Counted from the stretch's first letter, positions 18,403 to 27,752 are shown. The stretch: 43,012 nt of DNA from Clostridia bacterium (GCA_017430945.1 JAFRMB010000056.1:1-43012); one strand, 5' to 3'. Made by a program: numbers and translations. Notes: generated by a model not told the origin, from the sequence alone.

Positions 18403-19395
18403 ATGGCAAAGCTCTATTTCCGCTACGGCGCGATGGGCTCGTCGAAGACGGCCAACGCCATCATGGTCCAATACAACTATCAGGAGCGCGGACAGAACGC
18501 GCTGATGCTCAAGCCCCGGCTGGACAACCGGGACGGCGACCGCATGGTGGGCTCCCGCTCCGGCCTCACCGCGCCCTGCCGCTTCGTCGAGGAGCTTGAC
18601 GCGCTGGATCTGGGGCACGTGGACTGCATCATCGTCGACGAAGCGCAGTTCCTCACCAAGGCACAGGTCCGGCAGCTGGTGGACATCGTGGACGGCCTGG
18701 ACATCCCCGTCATCTGCTACGGGCTTCGGGCGGACTTTCAGGGCAACCTTTTCGAGGGCAGTCACTGGCTGATGGCCTGGGCCGACACCATCGAAGAGGT
18801 CAAGACCGTTTGCTGGTGCGGCCGGAAGGCCACCACCAACGCCCGCCTGATGAACGGCAAGGTGGTCAAGTCCGGCGCGCAGATCGTGTTGGGCGGCAAC
18901 GAGAGCTACGTGGCGCTATGCCGCAAGCACTGGGCCAAGGGCGAGCTGGCGCCGTCGGAGATCCGCCGCATATCCGCGGGCAAGGAAGCCTATCTGCCCA
19001 TGCTGCGCGAGGCGGACCCCAGCGATGCGATGATCGCCCGCTACCTGTCGGACGGCGAGCTCTACGTGCTCATGGTATCCGGCCAGCCCGCCGCGGCAGC
19101 CGTGGTCTGCCTGACGGCGGATGGCACCGTGGAGCTCATGAATCTGGCCTGCGCGCCGGAGCAGCGCGGCAAAGGCCATGGCGGCAGGCTGCTCGAGCAC
19201 CTGATGCGGCTGTTCGCCGGCCGGGCCAGCGCGATGACCGTCGGCACCAGCCCCCGCAACGTGCCGTTCTACGAGCACTTTGGCTTCACCGTGGATCACG
19301 TGGACGCGGACTACTTTGCGAAAAACTATCCCGATCCCATCATCGAGGACGGCGCCGCGCTGAAGGACAGGATCTGTCTTTCAAAGGCGCTCTGA
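18403..19395 (+). CDS. tdk: Thymidine kinase fused to a GNAT acetyltransferase domain
   Basis: 330 residues. Residues 1-185 are a complete E. coli-type thymidine kinase: P-loop GAMGSSKT (9-16), catalytic Glu80 in IIVDEAQF, and zinc ligands Cys137, Cys139, Cys173 and His176 (CWCGRKA, LCRKHW). Residues about 190-330 add a GNAT domain with NLACAPEQRGKGHG (acetyl-CoA loop 254-260) and FYEHFGF. Bacterial Tdk normally ends near residue 190-205, so the second domain is a true C-terminal addition in one uninterrupted frame. Tdk salvages thymidine to dTMP; the acceptor of the GNAT domain is unknown. The ATG at 18403 follows GAGAGG at 11 nt; an open frame reaches back to 18250 but does not resemble Tdk. 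The 3' end overlaps the convergent helicase by 15 nt. Confidence 0.92.
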   Translation: MAKLYFRYGAMGSSKTANAIMVQYNYQERGQNALMLKPRLDNRDGDRMVGSRSGLTAPCRFVEELDALDLGHVDCIIVDEAQFLTKAQVRQLVDIVDGLDIPVICYGLRADFQGNLFEGSHWLMAWADTIEEVKTVCWCGRKATTNARLMNGKVVKSGAQIVLGGNESYVALCRKHWAKGELAPSEIRRISAGKEAYLPMLREADPSDAMIARYLSDGELYVLMVSGQPAAAAVVCLTADGTVELMNLACAPEQRGKGHGGRLLEHLMRLFAGRASAMTVGTSPRNVPFYEHFGFTVDHVDADYFAKNYPDPIIEDGAALKDRICLSKAL

Positions 19396-21714
19396 CGGCG
19401 TCTCAGCGCCGTCCCGCGTCCAGAAGCGATCCAGCCGTTCCCTGAGTTCGCTCAGCTTTTTCACGTCTGACACGTCCCAGTGCGCCGGCATCAGCTCGCG
19501 GTACTTTTCCTGTCTGTAGCGCACATCCAGCAGCAGCACCACGCCGCGGTCGGTCTCCGTGCGGATCACGCGGCCGGCGGCCTGGAGCACCCGCCGGATG
19601 CCCGGATAGGTGTATGCGGCGTCGCGGCCGCCGTCGTCGGCGTCGTCCAGCAGCACGCTGAGCGTTTCGCGTTCGAAGCTCAGCTGAGGCATGCCCGTCG
19701 ACACGATCGCCGCGCCGGACAGCCGCTCGCCGGGCAGATCCACGCCCTCGGCGAACACGCCCCCCAGCACGATGAACGCCACCATGCTCCGATCCCGGTC
19801 CGGATCGAAGCGCTCGATGAACGATGCGCGCTGTGCCTCGCTCATATTGCCCTGCTGGCAGATGACCTCGTCGTCCGGCCAAAGGGCCCGATAGTACCTG
19901 AACGCCTGTTCAAGATACGCATACGACGGGAAGCACGCGATGTAATTTCCCGGCTTCGACGCGGCCATCGCGTGGATCACCTGCGCCACGGCATGCTGTG
20001 TTCGCGCCCGATCCTTCACGGAGACCGACACCGGCAGCCGCAGCGCAAGCAGGTTCTCCCTCGGGAAGGGCGATTCCAGCCGAAGCGATTCATCCGCGTC
20101 ACCGTCCGCCCCCAGCTGCGCGGCATAGAAGCACATGGGCGCAAGGGTCGCCGAGAACAGCGCCGCGCCGCCGACCCTGGACAGCGTCCGCTTCAGGTGC
20201 TTCGACGGATCAAAGCACCACAGCCTCAGCGTCAGCCACCGCTCGCCGGGCAGCACGAGCACGCGGTAGCACGCGTCGTCGAACTGCCGCGCCGCGCTGA
20301 CGAACCACTGGGCTTCGTAGATGAAGTCGCGCACGTCCGGTTCCGCGCCCTGAAGCTCCGACGCCGCTTCGGCGAACCGGCGGATCGCCTCGAGCGCCTC
20401 CTCGGGAAGCTCCGAGACCGCTTCCATCTCGCGGTCGTCCGTACACCGCAGGTATTCGAGCAGCTCTTTCATCAGTTGGGCCATGGGGCTCTGTTTCCCT
20501 TCAAAACTCATGACGCGGCCGCACAGTTCGCTGAGCCGCTTCCCGGAGATCTCAGCCGACAGCATCTCCCGCGCACGGTCGGACAAGTTGTGCGCTTCAT
20601 CCACCAGCAGGCCCGCCTTTGACCGGGTATCGAAATAGCGCTTGATGCGCACCCGGGGATCGAAGGCGTAGTTGTAGTCGCAGATGATGACATCCGCGGT
20701 CTGCGAGATGTCCAGCGACAGTTCGAACGGGCACAGCTCATGTTCCAGCGCCAGATCCCGGATGGCCTCGGCGTCCACCCGCTGCATCCCGACCGCTTCC
20801 CTGAGCGCCGCCCGTCGGCGATCGTAGTAGCCTGCCGCATAGGGGCACGCCATGCAGTCCCGCTGCTCGAGAAGGCAGCATTTTTCCTTCGCCGTGATGG
20901 TCACAGATCGAAGCCTCAGCCCGCCGCGCCGCATCCGGTCCAGCGCATCTTCGACTGCCCGGCGCCCCGTGGTGCGCGCCGTCAGGTAGAATACAGCCGT
21001 CACATATCCACCGGCCAGCGCCTTCAGCGCCCCGAACAGTGCTGCCGCCGTCTTGCCGATGCCCGTAGGCGCCTCGATCAGCGCGTTGGCGCCCCTTCGC
21101 ATCGCACGATAGACCGCTGTCGCCATCTCCCGCTGGCCCTGTCGATATCCGTCGTAGGGAAACCGAAGCGCCTTCAGCGTGGGCAGGGACGCTTCTCTCC
21201 AGCTGTCCAATGCGCAGACCCACTCCAGATAGGGCCTGGCATAGCCGATCAGGCGCTCGTACAACACGTCCAGATCATAGTCTTCTGAAAATGCCCTTTT
21301 TTTGCCGTCGAGCCGCGCATAGGTCAAACGCACCTCCGCGCGGGTCTTTTCGTATTCCAGGCAGAATAGCGCCGCGTAGATCTCCGCCTGCGCCCAGTGG
21401 ACCGGATAGTCGTATTTCAGGATGCGTGCGGGGTCGCGCTGCGTCGTCTTGATCTCCAGGACGCACACCTCATCCTGCCGGATGCAGGCTGCGTCGGCCC
21501 TCCCGTGGATCCTCAGCACTTGGCCGTCGATGCCGATGTCCCGGCTCACGGGCGCCTCCGGCTGCCAGCTGGGCGGAAGCATCTCCTGCAGCACCTGATG
21601 CCCCCGCACCCCGTCGCGCATGCGTTCGGCACTTGCGAAGAGGGACGTCAGATCGCCTTTTTCCATGGCGAATTCCGCCAGTGTACGCACGCTGACGGCA
21701 TGAATTTTGCTCAT
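19381..21714 (-). CDS. DinG/XPD-like Fe-S helicase with N-terminal PD-(D/E)XK nuclease domain
   Basis: 777 residues. Residues about 1-170 look like a RecB/Cas4-type nuclease: HGRADAA (Asp74), LEIKTTQ (Glu87, Lys89) and the QxxxY motif AQAEIYAALF (Gln109). The superfamily 2 helicase core has Walker A EAPTGIGKT (214-222) and DEAH at 372-375. Between them are Fe-S cluster cysteines around KCCLLEQRDCMAC (279-290) and HELCPF (Cys328). The C-terminal helicase half shows IVLGGVFAEGVDLPGE and a Q/R-rich motif VLQAAGRVIRTETDRG. The arrangement suggests a 5'-3' helicase-nuclease for DNA repair. The start has GGAGG about 7 nt upstream. Similar two-domain proteins occur in Clostridia, usually annotated only as ATP-dependent DNA helicase. 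Confidence 0.9.
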   Translation of the reverse strand: MSKIHAVSVRTLAEFAMEKGDLTSLFASAERMRDGVRGHQVLQEMLPPSWQPEAPVSRDIGIDGQVLRIHGRADAACIRQDEVCVLEIKTTQRDPARILKYDYPVHWAQAEIYAALFCLEYEKTRAEVRLTYARLDGKKRAFSEDYDLDVLYERLIGYARPYLEWVCALDSWREASLPTLKALRFPYDGYRQGQREMATAVYRAMRRGANALIEAPTGIGKTAAALFGALKALAGGYVTAVFYLTARTTGRRAVEDALDRMRRGGLRLRSVTITAKEKCCLLEQRDCMACPYAAGYYDRRRAALREAVGMQRVDAEAIRDLALEHELCPFELSLDISQTADVIICDYNYAFDPRVRIKRYFDTRSKAGLLVDEAHNLSDRAREMLSAEISGKRLSELCGRVMSFEGKQSPMAQLMKELLEYLRCTDDREMEAVSELPEEALEAIRRFAEAASELQGAEPDVRDFIYEAQWFVSAARQFDDACYRVLVLPGERWLTLRLWCFDPSKHLKRTLSRVGGAALFSATLAPMCFYAAQLGADGDADESLRLESPFPRENLLALRLPVSVSVKDRARTQHAVAQVIHAMAASKPGNYIACFPSYAYLEQAFRYYRALWPDDEVICQQGNMSEAQRASFIERFDPDRDRSMVAFIVLGGVFAEGVDLPGERLSGAAIVSTGMPQLSFERETLSVLLDDADDGGRDAAYTYPGIRRVLQAAGRVIRTETDRGVVLLLDVRYRQEKYRELMPAHWDVSDVKKLSELRERLDRFWTRDGAETPSERL

Positions 21715-21730
21715 TTGGCGCCCTCCTCTC

Positions 21731-21759
21731 TTGACAGTTTGCCGCGCTCATGATAGATT
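21731..21759 (+). promoter_or_regulatory. Promoter of manA
   Basis: TTGACA (21731-21736), a 17-nt spacer and TAGATT (21754-21759) with a TGA extension. It lies within the short spacer shared with the divergent helicase gene. Confidence 0.7.
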
Positions 21760-21842
21760 TATATTGGGTTCGGTATACGGATGCGGTCAGCATCCAGTAT
21801 ATATGAACCGACGGACCTTTGCAAGAAGGAGGAAGGAAATTC

Positions 21843-22820
21843 ATGAACATCTATCCGCTTTTGATGGCGCCGCACTTCGTGCACGGCGCCCAGACGCCTT
21901 GGGGCGGCACGATGCTGAGGGACGTATTCATGAAGGACGCCCCGGACGACATAACCGGCGTGAGCATGGAGGTCTCTGCTCAGCCCGGGCTGGAAAGCCT
22001 GGTCGCGGAGGGCGAACATGCCGGCAAGACGCTGGCGCGCATGGTCGATCTGTGGGGGGAATCCCTGACCGGCTGCGCCGACGGGGAATTTCCGCTGCTT
22101 CTTAAACTGCTGGACGTATGCCAGCCCTTCTCCGTACAGGTCCGTGAAGGCCGCAACGAGGCGTGGGTCATCCTGAACGCAGAGCCCGGCGCCCGGATCG
22201 TATACGGCATGGACACCCAAGGCGAACCCCTGGAAAAGATCGTTGCGGAAGGGCGCATCGAAGCGTGTCTGCATTGGGAGAATGTCCAGCCCGGCGATGT
22301 GTACTACATCCCCGCGGGCATGATCCACGCCATCGGCGAGGGCATCCTGTGCTATGAGATCCAGGAAGCCAACGACGCCGCATGGCGCCTCTGGGACTGG
22401 GATCGCACGGACAGCCAGGGCAACCATCGCGAGCTCCACACCGCGCAGGCCATCGCTGCCGCGGATGCGCAGCGGGTGCTCCACAAGAACGAAGGCACCA
22501 CGGTGCTGTGCAAGGGCGGCAGCCGCACCTATTACATCTCCGATAATTCCATCGAGCTCTGCCGGCTGAACCTGTCCGGCAGGATGCCCCTGGAGTCCGG
22601 CAGGATGCTCTGTCTCACGCCGCTGAGCGAATGCACGGTCCACTGGGACGGCGGCACGCTCACACTCAAGCCCTTCGATACGGTCGTGATCCCGGCTGCG
22701 CTGGACGGCGTGGTGCTGGAGGGGAACACCAAGGTGCTGATGTCCTCCCTGTCAGATCGGGAGAAGCTTCGCGGCGAGCTGGGCTATCGCGCAGAAAACG
22801 TGGCCGGGCTGATGGATTGA
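21843..22820 (+). CDS. manA: Type I mannose-6-phosphate isomerase homologue with altered metal site
   Basis: 325 residues, similar in length to Bacillus-type ManA. FPLLLKLLDVCQPFSVQV, YIPAGMIHAIG and LWDWDR are recognisable family segments. Type I enzymes bind Zn2+ with Gln, His, Glu and His. Gln99, Glu106 and His162 are present, but the usual VQVHPDD loop is shortened to VQVREGRNEAW, so the first His ligand is Arg101 and about 10-16 residues are missing. The catalytic Arg (Arg188) appears retained. The protein may bind metal differently, be inactive, or act on another sugar phosphate. ATG 21843 follows GGAGGAAGG. A 13-bp hairpin lies just after the stop. Confidence 0.85.
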   Translation: MNIYPLLMAPHFVHGAQTPWGGTMLRDVFMKDAPDDITGVSMEVSAQPGLESLVAEGEHAGKTLARMVDLWGESLTGCADGEFPLLLKLLDVCQPFSVQVREGRNEAWVILNAEPGARIVYGMDTQGEPLEKIVAEGRIEACLHWENVQPGDVYYIPAGMIHAIGEGILCYEIQEANDAAWRLWDWDRTDSQGNHRELHTAQAIAAADAQRVLHKNEGTTVLCKGGSRTYYISDNSIELCRLNLSGRMPLESGRMLCLTPLSECTVHWDGGTLTLKPFDTVVIPAALDGVVLEGNTKVLMSSLSDREKLRGELGYRAENVAGLMD

Positions 22821-22830
22821 TCCCTTGCAG

Positions 22831-22860
22831 CGGGACGCCTGCGGCAGCGCAGGCGTCCCG
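22831..22860 (+). terminator. Perfect hairpin after manA, no U-tract
   Basis: A 13-bp perfect stem (22831-22843 with 22848-22860) with a GCAG loop begins 10 nt after the stop codon. It is followed by TGCATCCCC rather than U residues. Confidence 0.5.
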
Positions 22861-22952
22861 TGCATCCCCAAATGACCCATCCTCTTCAGGCGCCGATGGC
22901 ACAAGGGCACGGCACCTGTCCCTCTCACATCAAAGGAGCGTGAAAGTCCTTA

Positions 22953-24212
22953 ATGGACAGTTACGGTACATCCATACTCGCACTGATCGCACTCGTGCTT
23001 TTCTCCGGTTTTTTCTCTGCCTCTGAGACCGCATATACCAGTCTGAACCGCGTCCGGGTCAAGAGCCTCGCGAACGCGGGCAGCCGTCGTGCGGAGAAGG
23101 TCCTGGCGCTCGCCGAGCAATACGACAGGCTGCTCTCCGGCATTCTGATCGGCAACAACATCGTCAACATACTCTCCGCGTCGCTGGCGGCGGTGCTGTT
23201 CGTCCGCCTGATCGGCAGCCGCGGCGTTTCATTGTCCACGGCCGTGATGACCGTGGTGGTGCTGATGTTCGGCGAGATCGCGCCGAAGTCGATCGCCAAG
23301 GAGCGCCCCGAGCAGATCGCCTTCGCCTTCTATCCTGTGCTGAACATCATCATACACCTGCTGACGCCCTTCATCTTCCTGGCTTCCCTGTGGCAGCAGC
23401 TGCTCTACCGCGTGTTCAAGCCGGAGGGCGGCAAGGGCATCACCGAAGAGGAGCTCATCACGATCGTGGAGGAAGCGGAGAGCGGCGGCGAGATCGACGA
23501 GCACGAGAGCGAGCTCATACGCTCCGCCATCGAATTCAACGACCTGACGGTCGAGGACATACTCACGCCCCGGGTGGAGATGACCGCCGTGTCCATCGAC
23601 GACAGCGTCGAGGCCATCGAAGCGGCCTTTTCCGAAAGCGGCTACTCCCGCATCCCCGTATACGACGGCAGCGTGGACAACATCATCGGCATAATGCACG
23701 AAAAAGACTTCTTCACGCTGAAGGAGCAAAAGCCCGTACGTGAATTGATGTCCGCGCCGCTGTGCGTCGTGCCGACGACGCAGCTGGGAACCCTTTTGAA
23801 GCTTCTGCAGAAGACAAAGAACCACATGGCGGTCGTGATGGACGAATACGGCGGCGTGCTGGGCATTGCCACCATGGAAGACATCCTCGAGGAGCTGGTC
23901 GGCGAGATCTGGGACGAGCACGACGAAGTGATCGAGCAGATCATCGATCTTCCCGACGGTCGCCTCCGGGTATCCGGCAGTGCGAGCCTGGACGACCTGC
24001 GCGAGCGCCTGTCCATCCCCGAGACCTTCGATTCCGTCACGGTCAACGGATGGGTGCTGGAGCTGCTCGGACGCTTCCCGCAGGCAGGCGACGCCTTCGA
24101 TTATGATGGACACCACATCACCGTCGAGAAGGTCGCCCGCCGCAGAGTCGAACAGATCCTGATCGAACGCGCACCGGAGCCCGCCGGCGAAGAAAGCGGT
24201 GAAACACCATGA
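22953..24212 (+). CDS. CNNM/CBS-domain hemolysin family protein (CorC/HlyC type)
   Basis: 419 residues. Residues 1 to about 140 form a CNNM (DUF21) membrane domain with FSGFFSASETAYTSLN and LIGNNIVNILSAS. A tandem CBS pair follows (about 195-320) with EDILTPRVEMTAV, GYSRIPVYDG and AVVMDEYGGVLGIATMED. The last 80 residues are the CorC-associated domain (GWVLELLGRFPQAGD). Family members are implicated in Mg2+/Co2+ efflux and divalent cation homeostasis. The ribosome binding site AAAGGAG is 14 nt from the ATG, longer than optimal. The stop overlaps the rnr start by 4 nt. Confidence 0.94.
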   Translation: MDSYGTSILALIALVLFSGFFSASETAYTSLNRVRVKSLANAGSRRAEKVLALAEQYDRLLSGILIGNNIVNILSASLAAVLFVRLIGSRGVSLSTAVMTVVVLMFGEIAPKSIAKERPEQIAFAFYPVLNIIIHLLTPFIFLASLWQQLLYRVFKPEGGKGITEEELITIVEEAESGGEIDEHESELIRSAIEFNDLTVEDILTPRVEMTAVSIDDSVEAIEAAFSESGYSRIPVYDGSVDNIIGIMHEKDFFTLKEQKPVRELMSAPLCVVPTTQLGTLLKLLQKTKNHMAVVMDEYGGVLGIATMEDILEELVGEIWDEHDEVIEQIIDLPDGRLRVSGSASLDDLRERLSIPETFDSVTVNGWVLELLGRFPQAGDAFDYDGHHITVEKVARRRVEQILIERAPEPAGEESGETP

Positions 24213-26311
24213 GGACGCAGATCCTGGATGCCCTGAGAGCCGCCGCGGCTCCCATGTCGCTCAAAGCCCTTGCCGCACTGCTCGGCGCGTCCGATGATGC
24301 CTTGAAAGCCGAGTGCGATCGGCTCGAACGGGAGGGCTCACTGGTCGAGACGAAGAAAGGGCGCTATGCGCTGCCCGAGGCCGTCGGCCTGTTCACGGCG
24401 CACATCGCTTTCACGAGGAGCGGCGCGCCCCTGGCCCGACCGGTCGGCGGCGGTGAAGGCGTGCCCGTCGAGGTCACGGGGACGCTCAGAGGCATGCCCG
24501 ACGACCGGGTGCTGGCGCGGCATACCGTTGACGGATGCGTCCTGCACAGGATCCTCGAACGCGGCAGCGAACACCTCCCCGCCTATGTGCGGCTGGAGCG
24601 CCGGCAGCCCGGTGGGTTGCACGACAGCGATCCCGGGCCGCTCGCAAGTGCGGTCCCGTGCGACGTGCGCATACCATACGCGGTCACACTGACCGGCGAC
24701 CTCTCCGGTGTCGCAAACGACGATATCGCGCTTTTGCACATCGAGAGGTATCCCGAACGCGATCGCCCCATACTCGCCTCCGTCGAACGGGTGCTCGGCG
24801 ATGCTTCCAGCATGAAGGCGTTGCTCCGGGCCGTAGCCGAAGCACACGGCTTTTCCACGGTGACCGAGGATGCCGCGGCTTTTGAGGCGGCAGACTTTCC
24901 GTCGGTCATCCCGCCGGAGGAGCAGGCCTGTCGCACTGACCTGCGGGGACTCGATGTTTTCACGATAGACGGCGAGACGGCCAAGGACTTCGACGACGCC
25001 GTATCCATCGAGCGCACGGCGGCCGGTTTCCGCCTGGGCGTGCATATCGCCGACGTTTCCCACTATGTGCGTCCGGGCACGGCGATCGACGCGGATGCGC
25101 TGCGGCGCGGCACGTCCCTCTATCTTCCCGGGCTCACCGTGCCGATGCTGCCGGAGCGGCTGTGCAACGAGCTCTGTTCGCTGATGCCGGATGTCGACCG
25201 GTTGGCGCTCAGCCTGTTCATGGTGATCGAGGACGGCACCGTGACAGATCATCAGCTCGTGCGATCGGTCATCCACTCGCGCGCCAGGTTGACTTACCGC
25301 GCGGTGAACCGGCTGTTCGACGGCGACGACGCCGGTATAGCGCCCCGGATCGCCGATGCGCTTCAGGACATGCGCGCGCTCTCACAAGTGCTGCGCACAC
25401 GGCGCAGAGAGCGCGGCGCCATCGACTTTGACATGGACGAGCCGGAATTCCTGCTCGACGCGAACGGCGAACCCTCCGAGATCCTGTGCGAACCCCGCGG
25501 GGAGGCGGAGCGCATCATCGAGGACTTCATGCTGGCCGCCAACGAGACGGTCGCCGCGCTGGCCCGGAACACAGAGCTTCCCTTCGTGTACCGCATCCAC
25601 GAGCCACCCGACGCCGATCGGATCCGGGCGTTCGAACGTCTGCTGGACAGCGTGGGTCTCCACGTCCGTCTGGGTGCGGATCCTCACCCCGGCCAGCTTC
25701 AAAAGATCCTGGCCGGCGCTTCCGATCACCCTGCCTACGAGGTCATCCGCAACGACCTGCTGCGGTCGTTGAAGCGGGCACAGTACTCCGATAAGCCGCT
25801 CGGCCACTATGCGATGGCGCTCTCGGATTACTGCCACTTCACCTCCCCCATCCGCCGGTATCCCGACCTGATCGTCCACCGCATGCTGAAACTGCTGATC
25901 GACGGCGATATGGCGCGCGCCGAACGCCAGGCGGGCCTGATGCCGGCGCTCGCGCAGGCCTGTTCACAGCGCGAGAACTCAGCCACGCTCGCAGAGCGCC
26001 AGGGCGACGGCATCATGATGGCGGCCTACATGTCCCACCGGATCGGCCAGCTCTTCAACGGGGTGATCTCGAGCGTCACCTCCTGGGGGTTCTACGTCAC
26101 GCTGCCCAACCGCGTGGAGGGACTCGTGCGCATTTCGAGTCTTGACGGCTATTATGTTTACGACGCCGAACGCGCTCGCCTGGTCAATGAAGCGACCGGC
26201 GCGGCGTTCACGTTGGGCGACAGGGTCTGCGTGCGCATGGAGCGCGCCTCGGTCCCGGCCGGCGAGATCGATTTCTCGCTCCGCCCTCTCCCAAAAGGTG
26301 ACTCTGAATGA
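24209..26311 (+). CDS. rnr: Ribonuclease R
   Basis: 700 residues. An N-terminal winged-helix segment (1 to about 57) precedes cold-shock domains and the RNB catalytic domain with FTIDGETAKDFDDAVSIE (Asp254, Asp260, Asp262 and Asp263 as metal ligands), LYLPGLTVPMLPERL and HFTSPIRRYPDLIVHR. An S1 domain closes the protein (about 608-690, GVISSVTSWGFYVTL). RNase R degrades structured RNA 3' to 5'. It overlaps the CNNM gene by ATGA. In many Bacillota rnr is next to secG and smpB; here secG lies about 14 kb away. Confidence 0.96.
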   Translation: MRTQILDALRAAAAPMSLKALAALLGASDDALKAECDRLEREGSLVETKKGRYALPEAVGLFTAHIAFTRSGAPLARPVGGGEGVPVEVTGTLRGMPDDRVLARHTVDGCVLHRILERGSEHLPAYVRLERRQPGGLHDSDPGPLASAVPCDVRIPYAVTLTGDLSGVANDDIALLHIERYPERDRPILASVERVLGDASSMKALLRAVAEAHGFSTVTEDAAAFEAADFPSVIPPEEQACRTDLRGLDVFTIDGETAKDFDDAVSIERTAAGFRLGVHIADVSHYVRPGTAIDADALRRGTSLYLPGLTVPMLPERLCNELCSLMPDVDRLALSLFMVIEDGTVTDHQLVRSVIHSRARLTYRAVNRLFDGDDAGIAPRIADALQDMRALSQVLRTRRRERGAIDFDMDEPEFLLDANGEPSEILCEPRGEAERIIEDFMLAANETVAALARNTELPFVYRIHEPPDADRIRAFERLLDSVGLHVRLGADPHPGQLQKILAGASDHPAYEVIRNDLLRSLKRAQYSDKPLGHYAMALSDYCHFTSPIRRYPDLIVHRMLKLLIDGDMARAERQAGLMPALAQACSQRENSATLAERQGDGIMMAAYMSHRIGQLFNGVISSVTSWGFYVTLPNRVEGLVRISSLDGYYVYDAERARLVNEATGAAFTLGDRVCVRMERASVPAGEIDFSLRPLPKGDSE

Positions 26312-26326
26312 CCCAAAGATGTCAAA

Positions 26327-26372
26327 AGCCCTCTCTGCGTCCATATGCCGGACGCAAAGAGGGCTCTTTGCT
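26327..26372. terminator. Bidirectional terminator between rnr and the M18 gene
   Basis: Arms 26327-26342 and 26349-26364 form a stem of about 15 bp, followed on the plus strand by CTTTGCTTT and on the minus strand by TTTGAC. Confidence 0.75.
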
Positions 26373-26417
26373 TTAAGTCTGTCGGCGACGCCGACAGCTC
26401 TGCGGGCTCAGCGCGGC

Positions 26418-27719
26418 TCAAGCCTCCCCGAGGTCGATGATGCCGTCGTCCCGTATGTCGATCTCAGTCTCGTGGAAGGCGCGCAGCGCATCGGTCATGT
26501 GATCCGGGTCCTGCGCCCCCGCGGTCTCGCAGGCGGCGTGCATAGCCAGCTGGGCCATGCCGATGTCGACCGTGTTCATCGACGCGTGCGCGTTGGCGAT
26601 ATTGCCCAGCGTCGACCCGCCTGCGATATCCGAACGGTTCGCATAGCGCTGGACCGGCACGCCTGCGCGGCTGCACAGGGTCTCGAACACCGCCTGCGAC
26701 ACGCCGTCGGAGGTGTATTTCTGATTCGCATTGAACTTCACGACCACGCCGCCGTTCATGAACACGCGGTTCTCTCGGTCGTACTTTTCCGGGTGGTTCG
26801 GATGAAGCGCATGGGCGTTGTCCGCGGAGACCATGAAGCTTCGTGCGATGGCCGCTTCCAACGCCTGAGCCGGAGCGCCCAGCGCCATAGCGATGCGCCC
26901 CAGCAGCTCGCTGAGCAGCGTGGAGTCCGCGCCCTGTTTGGTGCCGCTGCCCACCTCCTCGTTATCAAGGACGCACATCACATCGATATGCCCGGAGGGC
27001 TTTGCTTCAACGAGCGCCCTGCACGCGGCGTAAGCACACGACAGGTCGTCCAGCCGCGGCGATGCGATGAACGCGTCGTTCGCGCCCCAAAGCCTTGGCG
27101 CATCCCGGTTGACGAGGAACAGGTCGAAGCCAGCGATCTGCCCGACATCCACGCCGGCCGATGCCGCCGCCAGCTCCATGATGTCCGTGCCGGCCTCGCC
27201 CACCACCGGCAGCATGTCGACCTGAGGATCCAGCGCCACACCGTCGTTGACGCTGCGGTTGAAGTGGATGGGCATGCTGGGGATGAGTGCCGGAGCGCCC
27301 GGCAGGCAGACCAGCCGCGTCCGCAGACCGCTGTCTTCGCGGATCAGCAGCCGCCCGGCTATGGACAGCGGCCGGTCGAACCAGGTGGACATGATCATAC
27401 CGCCGTATTTTTCAACGTTCAGCATGGCATATCCGTTTGCGTCCCGTCCTGCCTGCGGCTTGAGCTTGAAGCAGGGCGAATCGGCGTGGCTGGCTGTGAT
27501 CTGAAAATGCCCGAAGCCCGCTTCTGGCAGCCGAAACGCAGCCAGAGAAGACCGGTTCCTGGTAAAACAGTAGCGCCCGCCGGGCTCAAGTGCCCATCGT
27601 TCCGCCTCGTTCAGGCGCACATAGCCCGCCGACGACAGCATCCCGCAGAGGTTCTCCACCGCATGAAATGCCGTCGGCGATGCTTCGATGAAATCCATCA
27701 TATCTCTCAGTATACGCAT
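26418..27719 (-). CDS. M18 family aminopeptidase
   Basis: 433 residues. Metal-site motifs of the M18 family are visible: TASHADSPCFKLKP, SPRLDDLS, DNEEVGSGTKQGA and VSADNAHALHPNHPEKYD, with a late His in the GxxHAS/DIG region (SMNTVDIGMAQLAMHA). M18 enzymes are cytosolic dodecameric aminopeptidases that remove N-terminal acidic or neutral residues. The ATG at 27719 has GGAGG 6 nt upstream; the frame continues open to 27797 but upstream of the promoter -10, so the longer start is excluded. Monocistronic. Confidence 0.93.
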   Translation of the reverse strand: MRILRDMMDFIEASPTAFHAVENLCGMLSSAGYVRLNEAERWALEPGGRYCFTRNRSSLAAFRLPEAGFGHFQITASHADSPCFKLKPQAGRDANGYAMLNVEKYGGMIMSTWFDRPLSIAGRLLIREDSGLRTRLVCLPGAPALIPSMPIHFNRSVNDGVALDPQVDMLPVVGEAGTDIMELAAASAGVDVGQIAGFDLFLVNRDAPRLWGANDAFIASPRLDDLSCAYAACRALVEAKPSGHIDVMCVLDNEEVGSGTKQGADSTLLSELLGRIAMALGAPAQALEAAIARSFMVSADNAHALHPNHPEKYDRENRVFMNGGVVVKFNANQKYTSDGVSQAVFETLCSRAGVPVQRYANRSDIAGGSTLGNIANAHASMNTVDIGMAQLAMHAACETAGAQDPDHMTDALRAFHETEIDIRDDGIIDLGEA

Positions 27720-27752
27720 GTATGCCTCCGCACATTTATCTAGACCAACGGC

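Noticed and set aside
26142..27743. 533-codon plus-strand frame over the M18 gene
   Set aside because: It starts inside rnr, crosses a terminator and is the antisense of a confirmed aminopeptidase.
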